From NCBI RefSeq assembly GCF_000340795.1, contig NC_020294.1:558001-622000 (forward strand): a DNA stretch of 64,000 nt, given 5' to 3'. This DNA comes from Candidatus Kinetoplastibacterium desouzaii TCC079E (GTDB lineage: Bacteria > Pseudomonadota > Gammaproteobacteria > Burkholderiales > Burkholderiaceae_B). Below, one piece after another: positions 40,968 to 49,427 of the stretch. The notes under the pieces are model-generated. The model was not told where the DNA came from. It saw nothing but the letters and a program-made list of their open reading frames with translations, and made no database searches. The stretch's first letter is position 1, and each line of letters starts with the position of its first letter. The position numbers were made by a program, and so were the translations under genes.

Positions 40968-41771
40968 ATGCGTATAGCTATAACTGGATCTAGCGGAAAA
41001 ATGGGTCAGGCTTTAATCAAAGCATCTATTCAAAACAAATCTATAGAGTTAGTTGCTGCCCTAGATAGAACAGACAGCGCCCTAATAGGACAAGATGCTG
41101 GTGCTTTCCTAGGATATAAAACTGGAATCATATTGACAGACAATTTAGATGAAATAAAAAAGGCAGACTGTTTAATAGATTTTACAAGACCAGAAGGAAC
41201 ATTGAAGCATTTACAATTCTGTCTAAAACATAATACCCATATTGTAATAGGATCAACTGGCTTTAATACAGATGAATTATCTATTATTAAAAAAGCCTCT
41301 GAAAACATAGCTATAGTACATTCTTCTAATATGAGCATAGGAGTTAATGTAACATTCAAACTAATAGAAATGGCAGCTAAAATGTTAAATAATGGCTATG
41401 ATGCGGAAATATTTGAAGCTCATCATAAAGATAAGATAGACAGCCCTTCAGGAACATCTATAACAATGGGAGAAACAATATCATCTGCATGGAATGTTTC
41501 TCTTTCTGAAGTAGCTACTTGGAACCGCCATGGAAACATAGGAGCTCGCAAACCAGGTACAATAGGATTCTCAGTTTTAAGAGGTGGCGATATAGTGGGC
41601 GATCATTCTGTATATTTCTGTGGAACTGGGGAACGTATAGAAATAACACACAGAGCCAGTAGTAGAGATGGTTATGCTAACGGAGCTATACACGCCTCAA
41701 TTTTTCTAAAAAACAAGAAAAATGGCTATTATAATATGAGAGACGTTCTTAATTTAAATCAACAAATCTAA
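40968..41771 (+). CDS. dapB: 4-hydroxy-tetrahydrodipicolinate reductase
   Basis: This 267-residue NAD(P)H enzyme of the diaminopimelate/lysine pathway supplies cell wall and lysine synthesis. The nucleotide motif ITGSSGKMG opens the protein and the catalytic EAHHKDKIDSPSGT is in the C-terminal half. I choose the ATG giving MRIAITG because AAGGAG lies 5 bases upstream; an in-frame GTG two codons earlier overlaps that site. It converges on murB with 13 bases between stops. Confidence 0.96.
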   Translation: MRIAITGSSGKMGQALIKASIQNKSIELVAALDRTDSALIGQDAGAFLGYKTGIILTDNLDEIKKADCLIDFTRPEGTLKHLQFCLKHNTHIVIGSTGFNTDELSIIKKASENIAIVHSSNMSIGVNVTFKLIEMAAKMLNNGYDAEIFEAHHKDKIDSPSGTSITMGETISSAWNVSLSEVATWNRHGNIGARKPGTIGFSVLRGGDIVGDHSVYFCGTGERIEITHRASSRDGYANGAIHASIFLKNKKNGYYNMRDVLNLNQQI

Positions 41772-41784
41772 AAATCACTATAAA

Positions 41785-42789
41785 TTATAATAACGAAGGC
41801 TCTATATCCAAATAAATACTTGTTTTATTAAACACATCATTCTGAATTGATTTGGCTAAATATAAAACATGTGATGAATTAGCATTGCTATTATTAACTA
41901 AAATCAATGCTTGATTCTTATGAACGGATACAGGGCCTATTGACTTACCTTTCCAGCCACAAACAGAAATTAACCAACCAGCTGAGATTTTATATTTATT
42001 ATCAGGAATATCCCAAAAAACAACATTTGAGAAATCTCTTTTTAAATTTTCTAGAATATCTAAGTTAACTATTGGGTTCTTAAAAAAACTACCAACATTC
42101 CCAATATTAGCTGGATCAGGAATTTTTTCTCTGCGAATCTCACAAATAACATTAAAAACATCTCTCGGAGTAACGTTATCAACATTAATTCTTTCTACTA
42201 AACCAGGGTAAGTTAATACTGGCTTCCATTTTTTTTCTAAAGAAAATCTCACAGAAACTATAAAATAATTATTTTTAGATTTGTTTTTAAAAATACTATT
42301 TCTATATGAAAATTCGCATTCATCCGAGTAAAGCTCAAGAAAAATATTATTTTTAGGATCCCAAACTACGACACTATAACAATATTTTGAAAACTCAACG
42401 CCATAAGCCCCTATATTCTGCACTGGAGCACCTCCAACTGTACCTGGGATTAAAGCTAAATTCTCAAGACCATACCATCCATTAACAAGACAAAAATCTA
42501 CTAATTCATGCCAAGATTCACCTGACCCAACTTCTATCAAAACACTATCATCACTATCATACAGAACAGATATTCCAAAAAAATTTAATTTCACTATCAA
42601 AGAATTAATAACATTATGAGATAAAATAACATTACTACCACCTCCTATAATAAAAACATTAGGATATTTATTATAATTATGAAAAACAAACTCTAAATCT
42701 TTAACTTTGCTTATTGTTAAAAAATTGTTTGTGTGTATGTCTATTCCAAAAGTATTAAAACTTTTAAGATTTTGATAACAAGGTTTCAA
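41785..42789 (-). CDS. murB: UDP-N-acetylenolpyruvoylglucosamine reductase
   Basis: This 334-residue flavoenzyme makes UDP-N-acetylmuramate for peptidoglycan. The FAD motif FIIGGGSNVILS is at residues 46-57. ALIPGTVGGAPVQNIGAYGVE and the catalytic serine region PANIGNVGSFFKNPIV are present. The C-terminus is of the type I (E. coli-like) kind. With dapB nearby it shows that at least part of the peptidoglycan pathway is kept. Confidence 0.96.
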   Translation of the reverse strand: MKPCYQNLKSFNTFGIDIHTNNFLTISKVKDLEFVFHNYNKYPNVFIIGGGSNVILSHNVINSLIVKLNFFGISVLYDSDDSVLIEVGSGESWHELVDFCLVNGWYGLENLALIPGTVGGAPVQNIGAYGVEFSKYCYSVVVWDPKNNIFLELYSDECEFSYRNSIFKNKSKNNYFIVSVRFSLEKKWKPVLTYPGLVERINVDNVTPRDVFNVICEIRREKIPDPANIGNVGSFFKNPIVNLDILENLKRDFSNVVFWDIPDNKYKISAGWLISVCGWKGKSIGPVSVHKNQALILVNNSNANSSHVLYLAKSIQNDVFNKTSIYLDIEPSLL

Positions 42790-42846
42790 TTAGAAAGACT
42801 CTAAAATATAAAATAACAGATAAAAAATAATAAATTATTATTTAAG

Positions 42847-42881
42847 TTAATTAACATGCTACATATTAGCATGTTAATTAA
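42847..42881. repeat. 15-bp perfect inverted repeat between murB and tRNA-Gly
   Basis: The arms (core TTAACATGCTA / TAGCATGTTAA) enclose a 5-base loop. It lies between divergent units, 58 bases from the murB start and 45 bases upstream of the tRNA promoter -10. No T-run follows on either strand. Confidence 0.7.
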
Positions 42882-42890
42882 ATATAATCT

Positions 42891-42918
42891 TTGCAAAAAA
42901 AAATATATTAGTTATAAT
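42891..42918 (+). promoter_or_regulatory. Probable promoter of the tRNA-Gly/tRNA-Cys unit
   Basis: TTGCAA (42891-42896) and a perfect TATAAT (42913-42918) are separated by 16 bases, about 90 bases before tRNA-Gly. A perfect TTGACA also occurs at 42977 but its -10 (TAGAAA) would place the start inside the tRNA. Confidence 0.55.
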
Positions 42919-43006
42919 AATTAACATTGTTACCTATTATTAAAAATAGATACATTAATGTTAAAGCCTAAGCCTTTTGACAACATTATGTACATTGCTA
43001 GAAAAT

Positions 43007-43082
43007 GCGGGAATAGCTCAGTTGGTAGAGCGCAACCTTGCCAAGGTTGAGGTCGCGAGTTCGAGACTCGTTTCCCGCTCCA
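43007..43082 (+). tRNA. tRNA-Gly (anticodon GCC)
   Basis: This 76-base tRNA has acceptor stem GCGGGAA/TTCCCGC with encoded CCA and D-arm GCTCAGTTGGTAGAGC. The anticodon stem CAACC/GGTTG encloses TTGCCAA, giving GCC. Confidence 0.97.
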
Positions 43083-43114
43083 TTTTACCTGTTAATTATT
43101 TTTTTGTTAGAACT

Positions 43115-43188
43115 GGCGCAATGGCAGAGTGGTCATGCAGCGGATTGCAAATCCGTTTACGGCGGTTCAATTCCGTCTTGCGCCTCCA
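43115..43188 (+). tRNA. tRNA-Cys (anticodon GCA)
   Basis: This 74-base tRNA starts GGCGCAATGGC and ends TTGCGCCTCCA. The anticodon stem GCGGA/TCCGT encloses TTGCAAA, giving GCA. It lies 32 bases after tRNA-Gly, so both are probably cut from one transcript. Confidence 0.97.
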
Positions 43189-43272
43189 ACATTTAGCAAA
43201 TAATTTTGTTTAGTTCTCTTGTTCTTTCTTTGCAAAATTTAAAATCTATTTATCCCCCCCCTTAAGCTTAAT

Positions 43273-44322
43273 ATGTCTATTATTTTTAATACATACCCTT
43301 TAGTAAAAAAAATATTATTCCAATTTAATCCTGAAACAGCTCATCATATAACTCTATTTTCCTTAAAACAGCTATATAAATATAGGTTTACTAGAAAGTT
43401 AACGCACTATTCAGCGTATCTTCCTACTAAAATAATGGGCCTGGATATTGCTAATCCTATAGGTTTAGCTGCAGGATTAGATAAAAATGGTATATGTATA
43501 GATCCACTAGGTAATCTTGGCTTTGGCTTCATTGAAATAGGAACAGTAACTCCTTATCCACAAGCAGGCAATAAAAAACCACGTCTTTTCAGAATTCCTG
43601 AAAAAGAAGCTTTAATAAACAGAATGGGTTTCAATAACCTAGGAATAAGCGAAGTAATAAAAAATATAGAAAAAAGCACATGGCAAAAAACAAATGGAGT
43701 TTTAGGAGTTAATATAGGAAAAAATTTAGATACATCTATAGATGACGCTATCAGTGATTATAACATCTGCCTTGAACATGTTTACAATTATGCTGACTAT
43801 ATAACTATAAATATCTCATCTCCTAATACCAAAAATCTTAGAAGTTTACAAAACAAAGAACACTTGGATTTATTTTTAAGAAAAATCAAAGAAAAACATC
43901 TTCAATTAGCAGATTTAAATGCCAAATATGTTCCTATAGCATTAAAAATCTCACCAGATCTTACAACAGAAGAAATAAATACCATTTGTGATTTTATTTT
44001 AAAAAATAAAATAGATGGGATCATAGCCACTAATACTACAATTTCAAGAGATATGATCAAAAATCTTAAAATTTCAAAAGAAAATGGTGGATTATCAGGA
44101 AGTCCATTGCACGAACTTTCTTTACAAGTTATAAAAAAACTAAAATCATTAGTAGGTAACGAAATAACAATTATAGGTTCTGGAGGAATAATAACGCCAG
44201 CACAAGCTAGAGAAACAATGTTAGCAGGAGCAAACGCATTACAATTATACACAGGACTTATATATAAAGGACCTAACATTATAAAAGAATGTATAAAAAC
44301 TATTAACTCAGTAACAAGTTAA
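43273..44322 (+). CDS. pyrD: Dihydroorotate dehydrogenase (quinone), class 2
   Basis: This 349-residue FMN enzyme is the fourth step of pyrimidine synthesis and passes electrons to quinone. The N-terminal amphipathic helix region (residues 1-40) is the membrane-binding part of class 2 enzymes. IANPIGLAAGLDKNG, the catalytic-serine motif ITINISSPNTKNLR and GSGGIITPAQARETMLAGA are present. The gene starts only 11 bases after a run of eight C and has no visible Shine-Dalgarno site. It may be read from the upstream tRNA promoter. Confidence 0.96.
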   Translation: MSIIFNTYPLVKKILFQFNPETAHHITLFSLKQLYKYRFTRKLTHYSAYLPTKIMGLDIANPIGLAAGLDKNGICIDPLGNLGFGFIEIGTVTPYPQAGNKKPRLFRIPEKEALINRMGFNNLGISEVIKNIEKSTWQKTNGVLGVNIGKNLDTSIDDAISDYNICLEHVYNYADYITINISSPNTKNLRSLQNKEHLDLFLRKIKEKHLQLADLNAKYVPIALKISPDLTTEEINTICDFILKNKIDGIIATNTTISRDMIKNLKISKENGGLSGSPLHELSLQVIKKLKSLVGNEITIIGSGGIITPAQARETMLAGANALQLYTGLIYKGPNIIKECIKTINSVTS

Positions 44323-44345
44323 TATATCAAACTTATGGCCTATGT

Positions 44346-44717
44346 ATGATACTAACACCTGATAAAAAAATTGAACTATTAAAAAATAACGACAATAGTT
44401 TTCTAATAGCATGTCTTTGTGCAGAATGGTGTGGTATTTGTCGTGAATACAAATCTAAATTTCATGAACTGTCTGAAAAAATGACCGAACATTATTTTTA
44501 TTGGATTGATGTAGAAGAAAACATAGACTTAATAAACGATGAAGATATAACAGACTTTCCAACTATTTTAATACAGAATAGAAGAAAAATATTTTTCCTA
44601 GGTCCAGTAAATACAAATATAAATCGCTTAATAAAGATTATCGGAAATATAAATTTGAATGACCAAAACATATCAACAAACATTCCCAATATATGGGAAA
44701 AATTAGAAAAAAATTAG
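44346..44717 (+). CDS. Thioredoxin-like protein
   Basis: This 123-residue protein has a thioredoxin fold with the redox pair C29/C32 in AEWCGICREYKSKF and the cis-proline segment DFPTILI. The CGIC sequence departs from the CGPC of true thioredoxin. No signal peptide is seen, so it is probably cytoplasmic. It could be a TrxB substrate or a specialised reductase. It follows pyrD by 23 bases. Confidence 0.8.
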   Translation: MILTPDKKIELLKNNDNSFLIACLCAEWCGICREYKSKFHELSEKMTEHYFYWIDVEENIDLINDEDITDFPTILIQNRRKIFFLGPVNTNINRLIKIIGNINLNDQNISTNIPNIWEKLEKN

Positions 44718-44731
44718 ATTGACAATCTAAT
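44707..44731 (-). terminator. Terminator of the RhlE-like helicase gene
   Basis: ATTAGATTG and CAATCTAAT pair around one base and are followed on the minus strand by six T. It overlaps the stop codons of both convergent genes. Confidence 0.75.
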
Positions 44732-46106
44732 CTCTTCCTGTACCACCTAATAAAATAGCTATTTTCTTTTCATTTCTTCTATTCTTATAATTTGCAGGTA
44801 ATACAACTCTATTTTTAGAAACTCTTTTAGGTTCTAATAATGGATCTATATCTAACAAAATTGAACTTTTAAGACTATTTTTATCAAAAGAATCATCATA
44901 ATTTGAGAAACTAGGCATGTTTAATTTTAAACGTGGAATCTTGCTTCCTGTAAATTTTTCTATATTTAATAAACATGTCTCTTCTTCATATGAACATAAT
45001 GATATTGCTGAACCTTTATTATTTGCCCTTCCGGTTCTACCAATTCTATGAACATAATCCTCAGGGTTGAAAGGAACATCAAAATTTATAACATATGAAA
45101 CGCCAACTACGTCAAGACCTCTTGCCGCAACATCTGTTGCTACTAAGACATTTAAACTACCGTTGCGAAAATTCTCTAAAGCTATTGTTCTATCAATTTG
45201 ATTTTTATCCCCATGTATCGAATCACATTTAATATTTTTTGAAAACAAAAAACTTGATAATTTTATAGTTGCTAGTTTGGTATTAGTAAAAATTATTACA
45301 GACTCCAATGGTTTCGATTGAAGAATAAACAGAATAGCTAATAACTTATTTTGATTAGGAACCATATAAGAAATTTGCTCAACAGTATCAGCAATAGAAT
45401 TAGGCACGGTAACATCTATCTCAACAGGATTATTCAAATAAGACAAACCTATCTTACGTATAGAATTACTAAATGTAGCTGAGAACAAAAGAATCTGTTT
45501 ATATTTAGGCAAAGCATTTACTATTTTATCAACGTCAGGCATAAAACCCATATCTAACATTCTATCAGCCTCATCAAGAACCAATATAGATATATTCTGA
45601 GTATGTAAACTACCTTGCTCCATATGAGCTATCAGTCTTCCAGGAGTAGCAACAAGAATCTCCGAACCTAATCTTAATTTATCTTCTTGAGAGTTATGAT
45701 CTGTACCTCCGAACAATACTAAACTACGTAAATTAGTATTCTTACTATATATTTTAATGCTTTCATACACTTGACTAGCTAACTCACGTGTGGGTACTAA
45801 TATTAAAGACCGCAATAAATGACGCGCAGGAGACGAGCTAGGATTAGCAAATGGTAGTAATCTATTGATAATAGGCACAACAAAAGCAGCTGTTTTACCA
45901 GTGCCTGTTTGCGCTGCTCCTATAACATCCCTTCCTTCTAGGATTAATGGTATAGATTTCTCTTGAATTGGTGTTGGTTTAGTATGCCCAATAGAAATTA
46001 TTGTATCCAATAAAATCTTGTTTAGACCAAAATCACTAAACGAGAAAGTAGAATCATCTTTCTCTATTTCTTTGCGCAAATTAAAATCATTTACATTATT
46101 CATCAA
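44727..46106 (-). CDS. rhlE: DEAD-box RNA helicase, RhlE type
   Basis: This 459-residue helicase unwinds RNA in ribosome assembly or decay. The Q motif is in FGLNKILLDTIISIGHTKPTPIQ, motif I AQTGTGKT at 65-72, DEAD at 178-181 and SAT at 209-211. Motif VI reads HRIGRTGRANN. The tail after residue 385 is short and basic with RNRVVLPANYKNRRNEKK. RhlE is the nearest group; assignment among DEAD-box paralogues is less sure. Confidence 0.88.
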   Translation of the reverse strand: MMNNVNDFNLRKEIEKDDSTFSFSDFGLNKILLDTIISIGHTKPTPIQEKSIPLILEGRDVIGAAQTGTGKTAAFVVPIINRLLPFANPSSSPARHLLRSLILVPTRELASQVYESIKIYSKNTNLRSLVLFGGTDHNSQEDKLRLGSEILVATPGRLIAHMEQGSLHTQNISILVLDEADRMLDMGFMPDVDKIVNALPKYKQILLFSATFSNSIRKIGLSYLNNPVEIDVTVPNSIADTVEQISYMVPNQNKLLAILFILQSKPLESVIIFTNTKLATIKLSSFLFSKNIKCDSIHGDKNQIDRTIALENFRNGSLNVLVATDVAARGLDVVGVSYVINFDVPFNPEDYVHRIGRTGRANNKGSAISLCSYEEETCLLNIEKFTGSKIPRLKLNMPSFSNYDDSFDKNSLKSSILLDIDPLLEPKRVSKNRVVLPANYKNRRNEKKIAILLGGTGRD

Positions 46107-46320
46107 AATAATTATTCATATTAAAAGTCACTATTGTTACATATTTATCATTTATAATAAAATGTAGCTTGATAAATAAAAACACTAGAACATAACTATT
46201 TTGCCTAAAAATATAATATTTATATTGCAATGAAGTTAATATATTCAAAGCGTAAGTTAGTTCTTATAACCAATATACATCCTAAAACATCAGTCGAATC
46301 ATAATACAAAAAATAGCAAA

Positions 46321-46506
46321 ATGAAAACGAAAATATTACAAAACAACACAGAAAACATAAATCACCACACTAAATCTACTATACATTGTCCATCTTATAA
46401 AGAAGAAATATGGAATATGCACCCAAGAATAATTCTAGATATAGGAAATCAAGAAACAGTCAAATGTCCTTATTGCGGTAAAAAATACACAAGAAACGAT
46501 ATTTAA
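46321..46506 (+). CDS. Zinc-finger (zf-CHCC / NDUFS6-like) protein
   Basis: This 61-residue protein has the CHCC zinc ligands C23, H34, C49 and C52 in the family frame HCPSYKEEIWNMHPRIILDI and KCPYCGKKYT. The mitochondrial homologue is complex I subunit NDUFS6; bacterial members are small proteins of uncertain role. This genome encodes complex I, so a link is possible. It stands alone between rhlE (divergent) and galU. Confidence 0.85.
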   Translation: MKTKILQNNTENINHHTKSTIHCPSYKEEIWNMHPRIILDIGNQETVKCPYCGKKYTRNDI

Positions 46507-46711
46507 TAACTTTATGTTAATGCAAAAAGGTGTATTTAAGAGATTATTTATACTTAACGCTGTTAAACAGTAAAAAATATTTTGCGGTCAAAAAAATATT
46601 TATTCGTATTAAAATATAAAAACAATAATCAAATCAATTTTATAAAGAATTTATAAAAAATATTATATGATTATATAAGAAACGATGTAATGATAAACAC
46701 AATTAACAACT

Positions 46712-46739
46712 GCAACATACTATTTTAATAGTATGTTGC
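46712..46739. repeat. Perfect 28-base inverted repeat upstream of galU
   Basis: The arms GCAACATACTATT / AATAGTATGTTGC are perfectly complementary with two bases between them. It lies 50 bases before galU. Neither strand has a T-run after it, so a terminator is unlikely; an operator or RNA hairpin is possible. Confidence 0.75.
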
Positions 46740-46789
46740 TAAGTAAATAATCACCATTTAATTATAAAAAACAACAAATTACAAAAAAC

Positions 46790-47647
46790 ATGAACCATGT
46801 TAAAAAAGCTATTTTCCCAGTAGGAGGAATGGGAAGTAGACTACTACCAGCAACAAAAACACTTCCTAAAGAAATACTTCCTATTATCAACAAACCTATA
46901 ATCCAATATGCTGTGGAAGAAGCTCTGAAATCTGACATAACAGAGTTAATATTTATAACTGGTAGACATAAAAGACCTATTGAAGATCATTTTGATACAG
47001 CTCCAGAGTTAGAGCTATATCTTTTAAACAAAAAAAAATTTGACCTGTTAAATGCAATAAAAAGCATTGTTCCAAAAAAAACTAGCTGTATATTCATCAG
47101 ACAACCAGGTCCTTTAGGACTTGGTCATGCAATTTTAAGTGCTGAACCAGTAATAAAAAACGAAAAATTTGCAGTAATATTACCAGATGATTTAATAGAT
47201 GCAGATACTCCAACAATAAAACAACTAATTAATATATCTAATAAAGTTGACTCTAGCGTAATAGCTGTTGAAGATGTTTTATTAGAAGATATACAAAAAT
47301 ATGGAATCATCACACAAGAAAATGAATATAAAAATCAGAAAATCTCAAAAATTATTAACATAATAGAAAAACCTTGTATAAAAACAGCTCCTTCTAATAC
47401 TGCTGTAGTTGGTAGATATATTTTAGAACCACATATATTTAAACATTTACAAAAAACACTTCCAGGATTAAACAACGAGATACAACTAACTGATGGAATT
47501 TCATCTCTCATGAAAGAGAAAAATATTTTTGCATATAGATATGATGGTATTAGATTTGATTGTGGTAACAAAACAGGAATGTTTAATGCAAACATATATT
47601 TTGGTAAAAAATATCACGGACTTGTTCCTATAAAGAACGAAAAATAA
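46790..47647 (+). CDS. galU: UTP--glucose-1-phosphate uridylyltransferase
   Basis: This 285-residue enzyme makes UDP-glucose for envelope sugars. The nucleotide-binding start GGMGSRLLPATKTLPKEILPI (residues 13-33) and the later FVLPDD-type motif (VILPDDLID) are present. DGIRFDCGNKTGMFNANIYFG completes the fold. No strong ribosome binding site is visible. The upstream region of 283 bases holds the 28-base inverted repeat and no recognised gene. Confidence 0.96.
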   Translation: MNHVKKAIFPVGGMGSRLLPATKTLPKEILPIINKPIIQYAVEEALKSDITELIFITGRHKRPIEDHFDTAPELELYLLNKKKFDLLNAIKSIVPKKTSCIFIRQPGPLGLGHAILSAEPVIKNEKFAVILPDDLIDADTPTIKQLINISNKVDSSVIAVEDVLLEDIQKYGIITQENEYKNQKISKIINIIEKPCIKTAPSNTAVVGRYILEPHIFKHLQKTLPGLNNEIQLTDGISSLMKEKNIFAYRYDGIRFDCGNKTGMFNANIYFGKKYHGLVPIKNEK

Positions 47648-47675
47648 TTCCTTAAACACAAATCAAAGAATTTTT

Positions 47676-49025
47676 ATGTTAAATAAAGACCTAATAAAAA
47701 CATCGCACTATATCAACAAATGCATACAACGTAGAAAAGAATTATTAAAAAAAGTTCAACAAATGGGTGGTGGAATTATAATTATTCCAACATCCCAGAA
47801 ATGCTATAGGAACGCTCATAATGAGCACCAATACAGACATAATAGTAATTTTTATTATTTAACAGGATTTATTGAATCTGATTCATGTTTAATATTAACA
47901 ACTGACAGAACAGGTAATTCATCCTCGCTGTTCTGCAAATCTAGGGATCCAAGAAAAGAAATGTGGGATGGAGAAATACTAGGACCTTCTAGGGCTAAAG
48001 AAATATTCAATTTTGAAACAACATACCCCATAGAAGAATTTGAAAAAATTATTCCTAGTTTAATAAAAGACCATGATTCTATATACATAGAAATTCCTAG
48101 ATACATAAAACTAGACCATGAAATATTTGAATTGTTAAACAAAGAATTAGCTAAAAATAATAATAAAATTAAACATATACATGATATTTCAAATTTCATA
48201 AATGAAATGAGATCCATAAAAGACAATACAGAAATACAAACCATGAAAATGGCAGCACAAATTTCCGCAAATGCTCATTTGGAAATTCTAAGAAGTTGTA
48301 AAGTTGGGATGTATGAATATGAATTAGAAGCTCAACTATTATATGAATTTAAAAAACATGGGGCTCACTCCCCTGCTTACAACAACATCGTAGCATCTGG
48401 AAAAAACTCTTGTATACTGCACTATACATCTAACAATAAAATAATAAACAACAGCGATCTTGTTTTAATAGACGCTGCATGTGAATTTAATAGTTACGCC
48501 TCTGATATAACTAGAACATTCCCTGCAAATGGCAAGTACTCCTCTACTCAATTAGCATTATATGAAATAGTACTCGCAGCACAAAAAGCAGCAATTAATT
48601 CTTGCAAAATAAAGAAAAATTTTAATGATCCACATAAAAAAGCAGTAGAAGTTTTAACTCAAGGATTATTAGATGAAAGAATTTTAATTGGCAATAAAGA
48701 TGAAATTATAGAAAAAAAGATATATACAAAATTCTATCCACACAGTACAAGCCATTGGATTGGATTGGATGTTCATGATGTTGGCTCTTATCATTCAGGT
48801 CAAAACAACGGTGATAACAAACAATGGAAAGAATTACAAGAAGGAATGTTATTAACGATAGAGCCTGGTCTATATATAAAACCATCAAGTGACGTTCCAG
48901 AACATTTTTGGAATATTGGTATCAGAATTGAAGATACTATACTTATTAAAGAAAAAAATTGTGAAATAATTACTAGAAATGTGCCTGTTGCAGCTGATAA
49001 AATAGAAGAAGTTATGCGTGGTTAG
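47676..49025 (+). CDS. pepP: Xaa-Pro aminopeptidase
   Basis: This 449-residue metallopeptidase removes N-terminal residues before proline. The C-terminal pita-bread domain shows the dimetal ligands: Asp pair in IDAACEFNSYASDITRTFP, histidine in HSTSHWIGLDVHDVG, glutamate in LLTIEPGLYI and the final glutamate in GIRIEDT. The N-terminal half (residues 1-180) with YRHNSNFYYLTGF is the usual PepP domain. It lies 28 bases after galU. Confidence 0.95.
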   Translation: MLNKDLIKTSHYINKCIQRRKELLKKVQQMGGGIIIIPTSQKCYRNAHNEHQYRHNSNFYYLTGFIESDSCLILTTDRTGNSSSLFCKSRDPRKEMWDGEILGPSRAKEIFNFETTYPIEEFEKIIPSLIKDHDSIYIEIPRYIKLDHEIFELLNKELAKNNNKIKHIHDISNFINEMRSIKDNTEIQTMKMAAQISANAHLEILRSCKVGMYEYELEAQLLYEFKKHGAHSPAYNNIVASGKNSCILHYTSNNKIINNSDLVLIDAACEFNSYASDITRTFPANGKYSSTQLALYEIVLAAQKAAINSCKIKKNFNDPHKKAVEVLTQGLLDERILIGNKDEIIEKKIYTKFYPHSTSHWIGLDVHDVGSYHSGQNNGDNKQWKELQEGMLLTIEPGLYIKPSSDVPEHFWNIGIRIEDTILIKEKNCEIITRNVPVAADKIEEVMRG

Positions 49026-49159
49026 AAAAACAACTTTAATTTTAATAATAAATCACTAATTACCATATCCATAACAAATTATATTAATTAATATGTTAAA
49101 AATGATATATGCTATATGATTAAATGTAAATCGATAAAAATTTAAAACTTTTATAAAAA

Positions 49160-49402
49160 ATGAATAAAGAAGATGTTTTTGAAGAATGTATAAGGGTAAG
49201 TCTATCAAGATATTTAAATGATTTAGGAGACTCTGAACCTCATGATATGCTAAAAATGGTTATGTTGTGCGTTGAAAAGCCTGTTATAGAAGTTGCTTTA
49301 GAGAAAACTGGAAATAATCAATCAAAAGCTTCTGAAATACTTGGTATAACTAGAAGCACTCTAAGAAAAAAACTTCTAGCTCACAATATATTACAAAATT
49401 AA
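49160..49402 (+). CDS. fis: DNA-binding protein Fis
   Basis: This 80-residue nucleoid protein has the N-terminal hairpin/dimer part and the C-terminal helix-turn-helix [22 protein letters not shown] (residues 52-73). Fis bends DNA and adjusts transcription of stable RNA and other genes. In most betaproteobacteria dusB precedes fis; here the 134 bases upstream hold no gene. purH follows at 25 bases. Confidence 0.95.
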   Translation: MNKEDVFEECIRVSLSRYLNDLGDSEPHDMLKMVMLCVEKPVIEVALEKTGNNQSKASEILGITRSTLRKKLLAHNILQN

Positions 49403-49427
49403 TAACCTATTTATAATGATTACTATT

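Noticed and set aside
42977-43004. Perfect TTGACA with TAGAAA as the tRNA-Gly promoter
   Set aside because: The -10 would end two bases before the mature tRNA, placing the start inside it; the TTGCAA/TATAAT pair further upstream fits better.
46514-46573. 19-codon ORF upstream of galU, considered as a leader peptide or gene remnant
   Set aside because: It has no ribosome binding site, no conserved feature and the composition of random AT-rich DNA.
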